Both the position numbers and the translations under genes were made by a program. From assembly GCF_964026685.1 (NCBI RefSeq), contig NZ_OZ034688.1, forward strand, positions 310,001-374,000: a stretch of 64,000 nucleotides of DNA, read 5' to 3'. This DNA comes from Candidatus Providencia siddallii (GTDB taxonomy: Bacteria; Pseudomonadota; Gammaproteobacteria; Enterobacterales; Enterobacteriaceae). Numbering within the stretch: the first letter of the stretch is position 1; each line of letters starts with the position of its first letter. This document shows positions 9,265 to 18,470 of the stretch, in pieces. Below the pieces are notes generated by a model. The model made no database searches and was not told the DNA's origin. It was given only the letters and a program-made list of their open reading frames with translations.

Positions 9265-9840
9265 TTAATTTAAATAATTAAAAGCTGTAACAACTTTAGA
9301 TATTCCATTGATAGAACTAACTAATTTTGATACATTATTTCCTTCTTGTTTAGTAACAATTCCTAATAAAAACACTTCACTGTTTTCGGTAATTACTTTT
9401 ATATTTCCTAATTTTACAACATTACTAATTAATATTTTTGATTTTATTATTGTTGTAATTAATGTATCATTTAGCATCGTTGTTATGTTAATTGGATATC
9501 CATTACGAATTTCGTTATAAACTTCTTTTGTATCTTTTACGTTTGTTACTATTTGTTTAACATATTCAGATAAATGTAAATATGGTGATTCTCCTATTAA
9601 CAAAACATTTCCTTTATATACTACAACAATAATTCTAGATTTTTTAGTAATATTCTTATTTTTATTTAATTCTAAATTTATGCGTGTTTCTAAAATAGTA
9701 TCATCTACTTGTTGTATTATACTTCTTGGATCTCCAACACTTTTTGTTGCCACAACAGCAGAACAAATTATTGCTGTACTAACACAACTTTGTGTAAAAA
9801 AAACATTAAGTAATATTATAAAAATAAAAAAAAATCTCAT
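9265..9840 (-). CDS. dolP: DolP (YraP), dual-BON outer-membrane lipoprotein
   Basis: 191 residues, the E. coli length. A lipoprotein signal with lipobox TQSC (Cys19) is followed by DPRSIIQQVDDTILETRIN (first BON domain, about 40-110) and NDTLITTIIKSKIL (second BON domain, about 118-185), with VYNEIRNGYPI and TENSEVFLLGIVT as in E. coli. DolP sits in the inner leaflet of the outer membrane, binds anionic phospholipid and supports envelope integrity and BAM function. The E. coli block dolP-diaA-yraN-lpoA is shortened here: diaA and yraN are lost, leaving lpoA upstream on the same strand. Confidence 0.93.
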   Translation of the reverse strand: MRFFFIFIILLNVFFTQSCVSTAIICSAVVATKSVGDPRSIIQQVDDTILETRINLELNKNKNITKKSRIIVVVYKGNVLLIGESPYLHLSEYVKQIVTNVKDTKEVYNEIRNGYPINITTMLNDTLITTIIKSKILISNVVKLGNIKVITENSEVFLLGIVTKQEGNNVSKLVSSINGISKVVTAFNYLN

Positions 9841-9889
9841 TTTATTTTCCTTGATTTTATATAAACAATTTGTTTTTTATTTTTTTTAT

Positions 9890-9915
9890 TAATATATTTT
9901 TATAAAAATATATTA
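9890..9915. repeat. Perfect 26-nt palindrome upstream of dolP
   Basis: AATATATTTTTATAAAAATATATT is self-complementary with no loop, extended by one pair each side. It is 50 bp upstream of dolP. It could be a promoter-region binding site or chance in A/T DNA. Confidence 0.5.
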
Positions 9916-10045
9916 TTTTATTAATTTTGTTTTAAATTTTTTATGTTTTTAATTTATTTTATTTTTTTAAAATATTTTAGAATTAATAAATTATTTTATT
10001 TCATTAATTTTTTATATTTAAAATAATAACTTATTATAAATTTTT

Positions 10046-10107
10046 TTAAAAATATTAAATAATAAAAGATATATTAAATAATATCTTTTATTATTTAATA
10101 TTTTTAA
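10046..10107 (-). terminator. 27-bp perfect hairpin after lpoA
   Basis: Arms 10046-10072 and 10081-10107 (core ATATTAAATAATAAAAGATAT) pair perfectly around an 8-nt loop. It lies 124 nt past the lpoA stop and before dolP on the same strand; on the minus strand it ends in a run of T. Likely an intrinsic terminator. Confidence 0.6.
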
Positions 10108-10230
10108 TATTAAACATTTTTAAATTCATTATATATATTATTTTAAAATATTAATTTTAATTATTTATTTTTTTGATATTAAAATATAAATATATCAATT
10201 AATATTTTGTGTATATAATTTTATTTTTTA

Positions 10231-11835
10231 TTAATTAATTAATTTTTTTTCACCATTTTGAAATTTTAACCATAATAATTTACGATATACAACATATTTA
10301 TTAGTTAAGTTTAATAATCCAGAAACACCATTAATATATAATTGATTATTTTTTTTAAGTTTATCATAATTATTTACTAATAACCGTGCATCTACACCCA
10401 TAGCATAAAGACGTAATAAAAAATAGTCATTATTTACTTTTTTTAATGCTTGTATATATGCACTATTATTATTAATATTTGCGATCATTGGAATTTCATT
10501 AAATTGTAAATTTTCCATTTCAAAATTATAGTCTATATTTAAATTATTTTGATTAATTCGAGAACTAGCATATAAAGTAGGACATAATTTTGAATTAACT
10601 GTCATTTTGATCATTGGATGAATAAAAAGTAATTCTTTATAATTAGCAAAAATATATACTGAATCAATTTTTTTATTTATTTTTTTATTTTTTAATAAAT
10701 TAAATTTATCAATAATTACAGGTGTACCTACTAATTTAATTCCAATACCATTGTTAATTAATCTTTTTAATGAAGAAATTGATCCAAAAGTTTGCATAAA
10801 AACAGTTGTTTTATTTTTTTTTTGCCATTCTTTAGTAAAAGCTTTTATTATTCGTTCACCTAATTTATTTGATGGAACTAGAACTAATGGTGTTTTTTTA
10901 CCTTCTTCTCTTATATGTATAGCTGCATTTTGTGCTTCGTTTTCTGGTGATAATGAAAAATAAAAAATATTTGATTTGCTTTGTAAATTTTCATCATTAA
11001 GTTCATTTAATGCTATAATTTTCATTGAGGATTCAATTTTTGTGATAGTTTCTACATTTTTTTTTAATAATGGTCCAATTATAATATTAAAATTTTCATT
11101 TTTTGCTTGTTCTAATAAATCCGATATTTTATTATTTGATGTATCAAATATTTTAATAATTTCCGTATTATTATTTTGTATATTTTCTAAATAAGATAAC
11201 TTATTATTAATGTTAGATTTTTCAGTTGTTCTTTTTAAAAAAATGTCATTAAGAATTTCATTTATAATATCGTCATCTTTATTTTGTTTTTTATTATAAA
11301 ATAAATGTGTATCATTTAAAAATTTTTTAAAAAAAATTTTTTTTGCATCTATAAAACCTTGTATTATAGCATTACTGTGAGTTTTAAATGATCCGGTTAT
11401 AGGTAAGAAAAATGCTATTTTAGTTATATATTTGTTTGATATTTTTTTGTCAGAATCTATTACATTAGATATTTTCCAGTTTGTTAAATTTATTTTTGAT
11501 AAAATATAGTTATCTTTGTAATTTTTATATATATTAAGAAGTTCAGAATATTTATCAAAAATATTGTTATAAAAAATATTTATTTTATTTTGTTGTATCA
11601 TTAATATTTTTAATATTTCTTTAATAAAAAATTTTTGTTTAATATAAATAAAAGTTTTATTAATATTTTTATTGTTTTTTTTTATATTAATTATTGATTG
11701 ATAATAAAATATGTTTTTTTTTTTATAAAAAATTAATTTATTTGATATATTTTGACATCCTGATAATATCAATATAAATAATATAATTATTACGTAAGTT
11801 ATTTTTTTTAAAAATAAATTAATTGAAATATTCAT
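10231..11835 (-). CDS. lpoA: LpoA, outer-membrane activator of PBP1A
   Basis: 534 residues (E. coli 678). Lipoprotein signal with lipobox LSGC (Cys27). The N-terminal TPR-like half is short and poorly conserved (Asn/Lys/Ile-rich). The C-terminal half matches the periplasmic-binding-protein-like domain: IAFFLPITGSFKTHSNAIIQGF near 150, NIIIGPLLKKNVETI near 262, FYFSLSPENEAQNAA, MIKMTVNSKLCPTLYASSR, and YAMGVDA near the end. LpoA reaches through the wall and stimulates PBP1A transpeptidation. It is divergent from rsmI with adjacent starts, as in E. coli. Confidence 0.9.
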   Translation of the reverse strand: MNISINLFLKKITYVIIILFILILSGCQNISNKLIFYKKKNIFYYQSIINIKKNNKNINKTFIYIKQKFFIKEILKILMIQQNKINIFYNNIFDKYSELLNIYKNYKDNYILSKINLTNWKISNVIDSDKKISNKYITKIAFFLPITGSFKTHSNAIIQGFIDAKKIFFKKFLNDTHLFYNKKQNKDDDIINEILNDIFLKRTTEKSNINNKLSYLENIQNNNTEIIKIFDTSNNKISDLLEQAKNENFNIIIGPLLKKNVETITKIESSMKIIALNELNDENLQSKSNIFYFSLSPENEAQNAAIHIREEGKKTPLVLVPSNKLGERIIKAFTKEWQKKNKTTVFMQTFGSISSLKRLINNGIGIKLVGTPVIIDKFNLLKNKKINKKIDSVYIFANYKELLFIHPMIKMTVNSKLCPTLYASSRINQNNLNIDYNFEMENLQFNEIPMIANINNNSAYIQALKKVNNDYFLLRLYAMGVDARLLVNNYDKLKKNNQLYINGVSGLLNLTNKYVVYRKLLWLKFQNGEKKLIN

Positions 11836-11862
11836 GTGTATAATTATTTAGTTAGGTTACTA

Positions 11863-12738
11863 GTGAAATTAATTGATCAACAAAAACATAATGTAATCAA
11901 TGTACATACAATTTATGTTGTACCAACACCTATAGGTAATATAAAAGATATTACTGAACGCGCTTTAGATGTTTTAAAATATGTAGATCTTATAGTATCT
12001 GAAGATACTAGAAAAACTAAAATTCTGCTTAAACATTTTAAAATTAATACAAAAACATATTCGTTGCATGATTATAATGAGCGAAAAAAAACACCTAAAT
12101 TAATAAAAAAACTTCAATATGGTTATAGTATAGCATTGGTTTCTGATTCAGGCACCCCATTAATTAATGATCCAGGTTTTTATTTTATAAATAGTTGTCG
12201 TAAAGTAGGAATTAAAGTTGTTATTTTACCAGGTGCTTGTGCAATTATCACAGCACTTTTATCATCTGGTCTACCTACTTTTAGTTTTTGTTATCAAGGA
12301 TTTTTACCAACAAAAACTAAAAAACGTAAAAATATTTTAAAAAAACTTGAAAAAGAAAGTCGTACATTAATCTTTTATGAATCAACTCATCGTTTATTAT
12401 ATACGTTAGAAGATATTATTGAAACTTGGGGTGATGATCGTTATATTGTTTTAGTACGAGAATTAACAAAAGCATGGGAAAATATTGAAGGTCGTCCAGC
12501 AAAAAAATTATTAGAATGGATAAAAGAAAATGAAATCCGTAAACGTGGTGAAATAGTATTAGTTATCGAAGGATATAAAGATCTTAAAAATAATTTAAAT
12601 ATATCTGATGATGTTATTTTTACATTAAATTTATTACAAAAAGAATTATCTCCAAAAAAAGCTGCATCAATAACTGAAAAAATTCATAAATTAAAAAAAA
12701 ATATTTTATATGATTTTATGATAAAATATAATAAATAA
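11863..12738 (+). CDS. rsmI: 16S rRNA C1402 2'-O-methyltransferase RsmI
   Basis: 291 residues from GTG at 11863 (E. coli 286). I prefer this start because AGG lies 6 nt upstream and it fits the family N-terminus; a longer frame from GTG at 11836 abuts the lpoA start. Tetrapyrrole-methylase-like fold: YVVPTPIGNIKDIT near 23-36, SEDTRKT near 55, ALVSDSGTPLINDPG (about 100-114), the SAM-site GACAIITALLSSGLP (about 132-146) and FYESTHR. It 2'-O-methylates C1402 of 16S rRNA in the P site, with RsmH (also in this window) adding the base methyl. rnpB follows 14 nt after the stop. Confidence 0.95.
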   Translation: MKLIDQQKHNVINVHTIYVVPTPIGNIKDITERALDVLKYVDLIVSEDTRKTKILLKHFKINTKTYSLHDYNERKKTPKLIKKLQYGYSIALVSDSGTPLINDPGFYFINSCRKVGIKVVILPGACAIITALLSSGLPTFSFCYQGFLPTKTKKRKNILKKLEKESRTLIFYESTHRLLYTLEDIIETWGDDRYIVLVRELTKAWENIEGRPAKKLLEWIKENEIRKRGEIVLVIEGYKDLKNNLNISDDVIFTLNLLQKELSPKKAASITEKIHKLKKNILYDFMIKYNK

Positions 12739-12752
12739 TTTTGTTGTATTTT

Positions 12753-13101
12753 GAAGTTGGCTAGACAACCGCTGTTTTTGATATTTTAAAAGCAGAGGAA
12801 AGTCCGGGCTCCATAGGGTATAGTGCCAGATAACTTCTGGGAGGTGTGAACCTCGACTAGTGCTACAGAAAATAAACCGCCGATGACTTAAAATGAACAG
12901 GTAAGGATGAAAAGGTATGGTAAGAGCATACCGCATTATTGGTAACAATAATGGCATAGTAAACTCCACTTGGAGCAAGACCAAGTATAGGTATTATAAA
13001 TGTGACCCGCATATACCGGGGTAGGTTGCTTGAATTAACTTGTGAAAGTTAATCTAGATAAATGGTTGTCTATAACAGAACCCGGCTTATAGGCCAACTT
13101 C
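12753..13101 (+). ncRNA. rnpB: RNase P RNA (M1 RNA), type A
   Basis: About 349 nt against 377 in E. coli, collinear. The 5' end GAAGTTGGCTAGACAACCGC pairs with the 3' end GGCCAACTTC. Universally conserved segments are intact: GAGGAAAGTCCGGGCTCC (12795-12812, P4 and CR-I), CAAACCGCCGATG-like AATAAACCGCCGATG, CAGGTAAGG, GTAAACTCCAC, GGTAGGTTGCTTGA and CAGAACCCGGCTTAT (CR-V). It is the catalytic RNA that trims tRNA 5' ends. Much higher G+C than its surroundings, as expected for a structured RNA. A T run follows (terminator). As in E. coli it lies near rsmI. Confidence 0.98.
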
Positions 13102-13258
13102 TTTTTTAAAAAAAATATGATAAAAATTTTTCGTTTGTTTTAAATAATTAAGAAATATTATATATATTATTTTTAATATTTTTTTTAAAATTTTTATTTT
13201 TTTTAATTATATATTAATATAGGATTAATCTATTCATTTTTAATAAAAAACTATTTTT

Positions 13259-13918
13259 TTATTTTGAATAAATATTTTTTTTTATAAAAAAAGCAATACT
13301 ACCTAAAAATCCAATAATTAATAATATTATTGGAATTAATATTAATATATTAGTAATTCTATATTCATATTGTTGAAATAATTGACTTTTATAAAAACTA
13401 TAACCAATAAAGGTCAAAATTAATACCCATAAAAAACCACTTAATAAATTAAATATTTGAAAACTTTTGAGTTTTAATTTTGTAAAACCTGCTATTATTG
13501 GTAATAAAGTTCTTATAAACGGTAAAAATTTGCCAATTAATAAAGATAATAATCCATGTTTATATAATAAGTTATATGCACGATAATGATAATTTTTTGG
13601 TAAATTTGTAAACCATTTTTTTATTAACCTAGAATTACTAAGCCATTTTCCTTGAATATATCCAAACCAACATCCTAAACTTGTTCCTAAAGTTAAAATA
13701 AATATAGTTAATGGGTAATTTAATATATTTTTAGCAATTAAAACACCAACTAAAATTAATAAACTATCTCCTGGTAAAAAAGCTGCAGGTAAAATTCCAT
13801 TTTCTATAAATAATATAATAAATAATATTAAATAAATCATCCATATTAAAGATGAATTATATAAAATGATATAATTTTGATCTAAAATATCAAAAAAAAG
13901 TTTTTTAAATAATTCCAT
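13259..13918 (-). CDS. yqjA: YqjA, DedA-family inner-membrane protein
   Basis: 219 residues (E. coli YqjA 220). DedA/SNARE-associated fold with several membrane helices and two re-entrant segments. Signature FIENGILPAAFLPGDSLLILVG near 37-58 with the conserved Glu and Asp, GCWFGYIQGKWL near 81-92, and GKFLPFIRTLLPIIAG near 128-143 with the conserved Arg. E. coli YqjA and YghB are functionally redundant, needed for proton-motive-force-dependent envelope functions and cell division; recent work links DedA proteins to lipid-carrier recycling. The match to YqjA is closer than to DedA itself. The gene stands alone. Confidence 0.92.
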   Translation of the reverse strand: MELFKKLFFDILDQNYIILYNSSLIWMIYLILFIILFIENGILPAAFLPGDSLLILVGVLIAKNILNYPLTIFILTLGTSLGCWFGYIQGKWLSNSRLIKKWFTNLPKNYHYRAYNLLYKHGLLSLLIGKFLPFIRTLLPIIAGFTKLKLKSFQIFNLLSGFLWVLILTFIGYSFYKSQLFQQYEYRITNILILIPIILLIIGFLGSIAFFIKKNIYSK

Positions 13919-14437
13919 TTAATAATTTCCCATATCAATAAATTATTTTTAATTTAACAAAATATACTAAATATTTAATTAAATAAATATATTATTTTAA
14001 TTAAAAATTTTAATACGATATTTTATATTATATTATTGATTAGTTAATATATTTTTTAAATAAAATTTATAATTTTATTTTTTTATTACATTATTATTTA
14101 ATTTTTAAATTAAACATTAATATGAAATAATTATTTTTATAACAATTGTAATTAAATAATTTTATAAAAATGTAAGTTATAATAAAACTTATATTTTTAT
14201 AATTTTAAATTTTGTATTTTTAATTATTTTTTTAAAAAAATAATTAATAATTTTATAAAATTATATATATTTATATTAAAAATTATTTGAAAATATATTA
14301 TTTAAATTGTATCATTATTATATATGTAAAATTTTTTTAATATATTATTTTTATTAGAATTTTTTTAAAATAAGATAATTAATTATTTTAAATAATTAAA
14401 ATTAAATATGATCATGTTTTAATAAAAAAGTATTTTT
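13919..14437. other. yqjA-tRNA gap
   Basis: 519 bp between divergent yqjA and the tRNA gene. No gene remnant seen. It holds a 17-bp inverted repeat (14162-14202) with one G-T pair. Confidence 0.6.
14162..14202. repeat. 17-bp inverted repeat upstream of tRNA-Ile
   Basis: Arms TTATAAAAATGTAAGTT and AACTTATATTTTTATAA with a 7-nt loop; one position would be a G-U pair in RNA. Possibly the terminator of a lost gene. Confidence 0.5.
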
Positions 14438-14510
14438 GGCCCCTTAGCTCAGAGGTTAGAGCACTCGACTCATAATCGATTGGTCACTGGTTCAAATCCA
14501 GTAGGGGCCA
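14438..14510 (+). tRNA. ileX: tRNA-Ile2 with CAT anticodon (lysidine-type)
   Basis: 73-nt cloverleaf: acceptor GGCCCCT/AGGGGCC, D arm GCTC...GAGC, anticodon arm CTCGA-CTCATAA-TCGAT, variable TGGTC, T arm ACTGG-TTCAAAT-CCAGT. It matches E. coli ileX nearly throughout. With C34 changed to lysidine by TilS it reads AUA as Ile, an essential task here because ATA is among the most used codons. The 3' CCA is not encoded (discriminator A, then TAT), so the CCA-adding enzyme is needed. It is not a Met tRNA despite the CAT anticodon, because acceptor and D arms fit Ile2. Confidence 0.95.
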
Positions 14511-14936
14511 TATTAAAAAATAATTTTAATATATAAAAACATATTTAATATTATTGATATAAATAATATATATTTGATGTTGATTAATGATTATTTATAA
14601 AAATATATTTATATAAAAGTGTTTATTTTTTAAAAAAAAATTAATATTTTATGTATTTATTTTTATGTAATTATATAAATAATTAATGTATTTTTTTTAT
14701 AAAATTAATAAAAATATATTTATATAATTTAATTATAAAACTTTGTTGTTTGCTATAGATTTATAAAAAATATTTTTGTAAAAAATAATATTAAAATTAG
14801 TTATTTTATATTTTATTAATATAATTAAATATTTTAAAAAATTTTAATAAAAAAATAATTTTATTTGTTAATTGTGATGTATTATAAAAATATAAAATTG
14901 TATCATGATATATATTTTATATATTGAGGTAGTAAT
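14511..14936. other. tRNA-zapA gap
   Basis: 426 bp of A/T sequence with no recognisable gene, RNA or strong palindrome. TTGAGGTAGTAATATG at its end supplies the zapA ribosome binding site. Confidence 0.6.
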
Positions 14937-15260
14937 ATGTCTGTACAAGCAGTTGATGTTAAGATATTTGGGCGTTTAATACGTGTTAATTGTCCAATTG
15001 ATCGAAAAGATGCTTTGATTCAATCAGTTAAAGATCTCGAAAATCGTTTGCAAAATTTAAAAGATAAAAGTGGTGTGACAAATATAGAACAACTTATTTT
15101 TATTGTAGCATTAAATATTTGTTATGAATTAACAGAAGAAAAAACAAAAACTAGAGAATATGTATACAATATGGAAGAAAAAATAAAAATATTACAAAAT
15201 ACTATAGAACAAGCACTTCAAATTCAAGTAAAAATTACTGATAGTAGATTTTTAATGTAG
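14937..15260 (+). CDS. zapA: ZapA, FtsZ-ring stabiliser
   Basis: 107 residues (E. coli 109). The N-terminal FtsZ-binding head begins [19 protein letters not shown] and is followed by a long helix (about 30-100) that forms the dimer/tetramer coiled coil, with [19 protein letters not shown] as in E. coli. ZapA crosslinks FtsZ protofilaments; ftsZ, ftsA and the truncated ftsK are also in this window. ATG start behind GAGGTAG. It ends in TAG. In E. coli zapA, the 6S RNA gene and ygfA are adjacent; here zapA and ygfA remain neighbours. Confidence 0.93.
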   Translation: MSVQAVDVKIFGRLIRVNCPIDRKDALIQSVKDLENRLQNLKDKSGVTNIEQLIFIVALNICYELTEEKTKTREYVYNMEEKIKILQNTIEQALQIQVKITDSRFLM

Positions 15261-15495
15261 TTTTTTATAATTATATATTAATATTCATTAAAATATTAAA
15301 AAATTGTTTTAAATATATTATGTATAAGCAAAAAAAATAAAATCGTCAAAAAAACAATAAATTTTATAAATTATAATTATTTTATATATTTATTTATTTT
15401 TAATAATGTTTTTATATACTAAAATAGTATATTTTAATATATAAAATATAGTTTTATAGTTTTTTATTATTTATAGATATGTTAAATAAATTATT

Positions 15496-16077
15496 ATGTT
15501 TTGTAAAAAACAAATAGTAAGGAATTTCATAAGAAATATTAGACATAAATTAACTTTTGAAGAACAAAAAATATCTGCAGAAAAAATTATAAAATTTATT
15601 TTATTTCATCCTAAAATAATAAAGTCTAAAAATATTGCTTTATATCTTTCATTTGATGGTGAAATTAATACTAGACCATTAATTAATGAATTATTAAAAA
15701 ATGGTAAAAATATTTTTTTACCTGTTATTAATCAATTAATTCCTCATCATTTGGACTTTTTGTATTTTGATTCTAAAACTAAGTTAATAAAAAATATTTT
15801 TAATATTGATGAACCTAAATTAAATAAATGTAAAATATTACCAATAAAATATTTAGATATTATAATTGTTCCATTAGTTGCTTTTGATAATAAATGTAAT
15901 AGATTAGGAATGGGTGGTGGTTTTTATGATAAAATTTTACAAAATTGGTCAAAAAAAAATTTTTATCCAATTGGACTTGCACATAATTGTCAGTATGTAA
16001 AAAAATTATTTTTGACAGAACTAGATGTTCAATTACCTGAAATAATTACTCCAGAAAAAATATGAAAAAAACAATAA
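15496..16077 (+). CDS. ygfA: 5-formyltetrahydrofolate cyclo-ligase (TGA near C-terminus)
   Basis: 193 residues when TGA codon 190 (16063-16065) is read as Trp and the frame stops at TAA. The enzyme converts 5-formyl-THF to 5,10-methenyl-THF using ATP. Motifs: ALYLSFDGEINTRPLI near 49-64, DIIIVPLVAFDNKCNRLGMGGGFYD (about 122-146), the GMGGGFYD loop being the family signature. The E. coli protein ends VVTPSKVWEW; here it reads IITPEKI-TGA-KKQ, so TGA falls on the Trp. Stopping at TGA would lose only four residues, so this case alone is weak. ATG start. Confidence 0.9.
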
Positions 16078-16116
16078 AATATATTTTTTGGTTTTTTATT
16101 TTTAATAAATATCTTT

Positions 16117-16779
16117 TTATTGTCTGTAATTTATTCTTATTCCTTCTGGTGTTCCTATTATAGCTATATCTGCACTACGTTTTGCAAATATTCCAACTGT
16201 TACTACACCAGCAATTCCATTTATTAAATTTTCTAATTTTATTGGATTAGTAATATATAAGTCATGCACATCTAAAATTAGATTACCATTATCAGTTATG
16301 ACATTTTTACGAAATTTTGGTATTCCACCTAATTTTTTTAATTCACGAGCAACGTAATTACATGCCATAGGGATAACTTCAATTGGTAATGGAAATTTTC
16401 CTAAAACATTAACGTACTTTGATTGATCTACAATACAAATAAATTTTTCTGCAATAGCAGAAATAATTTTTTCTTGTGTTAACGCAGCCCCGCCACCTTT
16501 TATCATATACATGTAATTGTTTATTTCGTCAGCACTATCAACGTATATATCTAATGAGTTTATTTCATTGCAATAAATTATAGATATTCCGAGTGATTTT
16601 AGTTTTTCAGTAGTTTTTATAGAACTAGGTACAGCTCCTTTTATTTTATTTTTCATTGTTGCTAATGCATCAATGAAATATGATGTGGTTGAACCTGTTC
16701 CTACACCAACAATACTATTTGGTTTTATATATTTTAATGCAGCCCAAGCTACAGCTTTTTTTAACTTATTTTGAGTCAT
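16117..16779 (-). CDS. rpiA: Ribose-5-phosphate isomerase A
   Basis: 220 residues (E. coli 219), collinear. It interconverts ribose-5-P and ribulose-5-P in the pentose phosphate pathway and works with transaldolase (talB, also in the window). Motifs: [16 protein letters not shown] near 20-35 (phosphate loop), [27 protein letters not shown] (about 78-104) with the catalytic Asp/Glu and Lys region, and [16 protein letters not shown] start. It is convergent with ygfA across 39 bp. Confidence 0.95.
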   Translation of the reverse strand: MTQNKLKKAVAWAALKYIKPNSIVGVGTGSTTSYFIDALATMKNKIKGAVPSSIKTTEKLKSLGISIIYCNEINSLDIYVDSADEINNYMYMIKGGGAALTQEKIISAIAEKFICIVDQSKYVNVLGKFPLPIEVIPMACNYVARELKKLGGIPKFRKNVITDNGNLILDVHDLYITNPIKLENLINGIAGVVTVGIFAKRSADIAIIGTPEGIRINYRQ

Positions 16780-17172
16780 ACTAATACCTTTTAATCAAGT
16801 CAGTTATAATTATATTAAAATGTTTAAATATTTAATATTTATTTTATTTTAAAAATAAAAATTAAAAATATTTAATATAATCAATTAGTATGTTTTATTA
16901 TTAAGTTTATTAATTTAATTAAAAATGAATATTTTGTTTTTTTATTTTTTAATAAAAAATTAATAATAAAAAAATAATAATTTGTTTTATATTTTAAAAA
17001 TATTAATTTTAACTATTTTAGATTAAATCTAAAATATTATTATTAAGTATAAAATATTATATTTAATATTTTAAATATGATATTTTTGATATTTATATAT
17101 AAAAATCAGATAAAATATATATTTAAATTTTAAAATAAATTTTAAAATATTTAAAATTTATCTTTAAAAAAA
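16780..17172. other. mscS-rpiA gap
   Basis: 393 bp without coding signal. The position of lost genes between rpiA and mscS. It contains a short palindrome at 17014-17036. Confidence 0.6.
17014..17036 (-). terminator. Small palindrome after mscS
   Basis: TATTTTAGATT-A-AATCTAAAATA, 11-bp perfect arms, about 140 nt past the mscS stop. Possible terminator; weak. Confidence 0.35.
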
Positions 17173-17991
17173 TTAACATATTTCTTGAGATATAATATTT
17201 ATGTTGCTGTTATATAATTTTTGTTTTAAGTTTTTTAATAAGTCTAAATATACTGGCCAAGCATCATTATTTGTAGTTCAAAAATTAATTATGTAGTCTA
17301 AAGAATAAGGAGATATTTTATATAAACGAATAAACATACCATTATTTTGTTGAATACGATTTTCGTCTTTAAGAATTTTATATAAAATTTCTTTTGTTGT
17401 ATTAATATTAGAATTGTGATCTACACTAATTATTATATTTTGTTGTATATTTTTTTTATTAGTTAAATTAATAATATTGTTGTTTATGATTTTATCATTT
17501 GGAATGATTGCTATACTATTTTCAATAGTTTTTATTATAGTAAAAAAAAATTGAATTTTTTTTACATACCCTTCTATTGAACAAATAATTACATGTTCTC
17601 CAACTTTTAATGGTCTTAATATTATTAATAAAATTCCAGATATAAAATTTTTTAATGAATTTTGTATTGCTAATCCAAACGCTAATCCTATAGTACCTAT
17701 TATTGCAATAATAGGAGCTGTTTTTATACCAATTTTATTTAATACAATAATTAAAGTAAAAGTAATTAATATATAACGAAAGATTGTGGATAATAAATAA
17801 TTAATTGTGGTATCAATATTTTTTATTATCATTATATTTTGTATCCAATGTTCTATAAATTTTGTAATTATTATTCCTATAAAAAATATTATTAATGCAA
17901 ATATTATGTTAATAATATAATTAGTTAATAATTCTTGATTTATTAATATTAGATTAGTTATTTTATTTAGTATATTTGTAATATAAATCAT
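17173..17991 (-). CDS. mscS: Small-conductance mechanosensitive channel MscS (one in-frame TGA)
   Basis: 272 residues when TGA codon 238 (17278-17280) is read through (E. coli 286). Three membrane helices precede the beta and alpha/beta domains. The pore helix region reads IIAIIGTIGLAFGLAIQNSLKNFISGI (about 95-121), close to E. coli [25 protein letters not shown]; the beta domain has RPLKVGEHVI. At the C-terminal domain E. coli has RVWSNSGDLQNVYWDLL and this protein has NF-TGA-TTNNDAWPVYLDLL, so TGA aligns with Trp while a TGG Trp follows six codons later. The channel opens on hypo-osmotic shock. ATG start. Confidence 0.88.
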
Positions 17992-18168
17992 AAATACCTT
18001 GATTTTATATGGTTTTTTAGATATTTTTATTATTATATTAATTAAAAATTAATTATTTTTATTTATAATATTATAATTTTATATATATTAAAATTTTAAA
18101 TAAAAAAATTTATGTTTTAAATTTAAATATTAAACATAAATTTTTTTAATTTTTTAAAATTATTTTTT

Positions 18169-18218
18169 ATAATATTTTTATATAATTTTAGACATTTAAA
18201 ATTATATAAAAATATTAT
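18169..18218. repeat. 22-bp perfect inverted repeat
   Basis: Arms 18169-18190 (ATAATATTTTTATATAATTT plus TA) and 18197-18218 pair perfectly around a 6-nt loop. It lies about 250 nt beyond the lpd end and 180 nt upstream of mscS. Confidence 0.6.
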
Positions 18219-18397
18219 TTAGTTTTATTAACTTAAAAAGTATTTAATTTATTAAATAATAATAATATATAAATATATATTAAAAATATATTTAAAAAAT
18301 AATATTTATATATATTTATAAAAATATTAATCTATATTATTTTTTAAATTTTTTTATTAAAAAAATGAATTAGTTTAATTATTAAAATTAAATTAAT

Positions 18398-18437
18398 TAA
18401 AAGCACAATTACATTGTATTGTGTAATAATGCTTTTA
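18398..18437 (-). terminator. Terminator of the aceE-aceF-lpd operon
   Basis: TAAAAGCA/TGCTTTTA outer stem (8 bp) and ATTACA/TGTAAT inner stem (6 bp) separated by a 2x2 internal loop, 34 nt after the lpd stop; on the minus strand the stem ends in TTTTAATTAATTT. Confidence 0.6.
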
Positions 18438-18470
18438 GTTTTATAGTTTTTTTTAAAATAAATAAATAAA

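Larger units (their letters stand above)
9841..10230. other. lpoA-dolP gap
   Basis: 390 bp, the place of lost yraN and diaA. No coding remnant is recognisable. It contains a 24-nt self-complementary sequence (9891-9914) and a 27-bp hairpin (10046-10107). Confidence 0.65.
17992..18470. other. lpd-mscS gap
   Basis: 479 bp without coding signal, holding the lpd terminator (18398-18437) and a second 22-bp perfect hairpin (18169-18218). Confidence 0.65.

Noticed and set aside
12706-12984. 92-codon minus-strand frame
   Set aside because: It is antisense to rnpB, a structured RNA, with no protein-like conservation.
14438-14510. Calling the CAT-anticodon tRNA a Met tRNA
   Set aside because: Acceptor, D and T arms match E. 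coli ileX (Ile2, lysidine) and not initiator or elongator Met tRNA.
14598-14726. Direct repeat of AAAATATATTTATATAA in the tRNA-zapA gap
   Set aside because: Two copies of low-complexity A/T sequence; expected by chance at this composition.
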